Positions 63,084-64,000 of a stretch of DNA of 64,000 nucleotides are shown in pieces. The first letter of the stretch is position 1; each line of letters opens with the position of its first letter. A model generated the notes under the pieces. It ran no database searches, had not been told where the DNA came from, and saw only the letters and a program-made list of their open reading frames with translations. A program made the position numbers and the translations under genes. The DNA comes from Streptomyces vilmorinianum (GTDB taxonomy: Bacteria; Actinomycetota; Actinomycetes; Streptomycetales; Streptomycetaceae), in contig NZ_CP040244.1 in the NCBI RefSeq assembly GCF_005517195.1, positions 7,458,001 to 7,522,000 of the forward strand. Reading direction: 5' to 3'.

Positions 63084-64000
63084 TCACGGCTGTGTGATCA
63101 GCCTGTGCCCCGCCTGTGAGTCGATGTCGACGGGCGAGCGGGGCAGCCGTACGACGAAGACGGTCCGTCCGGGCGTGCTGGTGACGCTCACGTCGCCGCC
63201 GTGGGCGGTGGTCACGGCGTGCACGATGGCGAGGCCGAGACCCGTGCTGCCGGCGTGCCGCGAACGGGACGCGTCTCCCCGCGCGAACCGCTCGAAGACG
63301 GAGGGCAGGAGCTCGGGCGGGATGCCGGGCCCGTCGTCCTCGATCTCGACGCAGGCGTGCCGGTCGTCCGCCGCCACGCGGGCGGTGACGGTCGTCCCGG
63401 GTGGGGTGTGGGTGCGTGCGTTGGCGAGGAGGTTGACCAGGACCTGGTGGAGGCGGGCGCTGTCCGCCCGTACGGTCGCGGGTTCCTCGGGCAGTTCGAG
63501 CCGCCAGACGTGCTCGGGTCCGGCGGCGCGGGAGTCGGAGAGCGCGTCCACCACCAGGGGCGCGAGATCGGTGCTCTCGTACGAGAGCGGGCGTCCCGCG
63601 TCCAGCCGGGCGAGCAGCAGCAGGTCCTCCACCAGCCCCGTCATACGGGTCGCCTCGGACTCGATCCGTCCGAGCGCGTGCCGCGTGTCGGGCCCGCACT
63701 CCTCCCGGCCGCGCCGCGTCAGCTCCGCGTACCCCCGGATCGAGGCCAGCGGCGTCCGCAGCTCGTGGCTGGCGTCCGCCACGAACCGCCGCACCCGTGT
63801 CTCGCTCTGCTGGCGGGCGTGGAGCGCGGAGTGGACATGGTCGAGCATCCGGTTGATGGCGGCGCCGACCTGCCCGACCTCGGTCCGCGGATCCGCCTCC
63901 GGGACCCGGTGGTGGAGGGACACCTCACCGCTGTGCAGCGGCAGTTCGGAGACCTGGGTGGCGGTCGCCGCGACCCGCCGCAGCGGGCGGAGCGCGATCC
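63084..64000 (-). CDS. Sensor histidine kinase, N-terminus outside window
   Basis: 305 residues visible: the end of a HAMP linker (RVAATATQVSELPLHSGEVS), His box FVADASHELRTPLASIRGYA, N-box LVNLLANARTHT, G1 IEDDGPGIP and G2 GSTGLGLAIVHAV. It ends 26 bp before the GT2 gene on the same strand, so it may control it. The sensor part and start lie past 64000. Confidence 0.95.
   Translation of the reverse strand, partial: IALRPLRRVAATATQVSELPLHSGEVSLHHRVPEADPRTEVGQVGAAINRMLDHVHSALHARQQSETRVRRFVADASHELRTPLASIRGYAELTRRGREECGPDTRHALGRIESEATRMTGLVEDLLLLARLDAGRPLSYESTDLAPLVVDALSDSRAAGPEHVWRLELPEEPATVRADSARLHQVLVNLLANARTHTPPGTTVTARVAADDRHACVEIEDDGPGIPPELLPSVFERFARGDASRSRHAGSTGLGLAIVHAVTTAHGGDVSVTSTPGRTVFVVRLPRSPVDIDSQAGHRLITQP

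Overview
The window is actinobacterial and almost certainly Streptomyces. GC is very high, third codon positions are nearly all G or C, and GTG/TTG starts are common. It carries Streptomyces-type genes such as a large LuxR-family (LAL) regulator, an ECF42 sigma factor with its YCII partner, an XRE-DUF5753/DUF397 pair and the sporulation sigma factors sigF and sigN. The conserved backbone (purD, dnaX, SRP RNA, tRNA-Ser, upp, tadA, sigF, sigN) looks like central chromosome, and accessory cassettes interrupt it.

Layout. 1-3.7 kb: purD (cut at the window edge), dnaX, the small SRP RNA and tRNA-Ser(GGA). 3.65-7.29 kb: a 3.6-kb island bounded by a perfect 54-bp duplication of the tRNA-Ser 3' half; it holds a SAP/XPB-N-like/WYL protein and a VapBC toxin-antitoxin pair but no integrase. 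7.3-17.7 kb: a small membrane protein, a VCBS-repeat secreted protein, a Ser/Thr kinase with a C-terminal FtsK-gamma-like domain, gene relics, a LAL regulator, a double-GNAT protein and a glyoxalase-cupin fusion. 17.7-21.1 kb: a secreted protein and an FtsE/LolD-type ABC exporter. 21.1-29.3 kb: a DUF1254 protein, an MFS pump with a divergent ArsR-type regulator, an aldo/keto reductase behind a MerR-type promoter, a winged-helix HTH_42 protein and YCII-ECF42. 29.3-31.6 kb: a TerD domain fused to a PD-(D/E)XK nuclease-like domain, flanked by a perfect 21-bp direct repeat that includes the stop codons of both neighbours. 31.6-39.2 kb: MFS, three TetR regulators, rhodanese, WrbA and a UvrA-like ABC protein. 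39.3-45.7 kb: hydrolases, an HhH-GPD protein, a secreted M28 aminopeptidase, a HerA-like pseudogene, a LytR_C protein and upp. 45.8-51.5 kb: a tadA pair, tRNA-Ser(CGA), sigF, sigN and a lipoprotein. 51.4-55 kb: XRE/DUF397, DoxX and a 1.06-kb non-coding inverted repeat. 55-64 kb: MarR-MFS, TetR-MFS, then GT39, a GT2-GtrA protein and a sensor kinase.

Four things stand out. (1) The TerD-nuclease gene appears to be a precise insertion. (2) A soluble kinase carries an FtsK-gamma-like DNA-binding domain. (3) The tRNA-Ser island lacks an integrase, and sites of a second type lie just outside it, suggesting repeated integration at one tRNA. (4) Short tandem repeats recur across the window. Inside intact genes the units are multiples of 3 (6, 12, 15 or 18 bp). 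Outside genes and in the HerA pseudogene they are mostly 16 or 11 bp, so reading frame seems to be the main filter on an active expansion process.

All calls are by eye from the sequence and remembered family features; no search was run.
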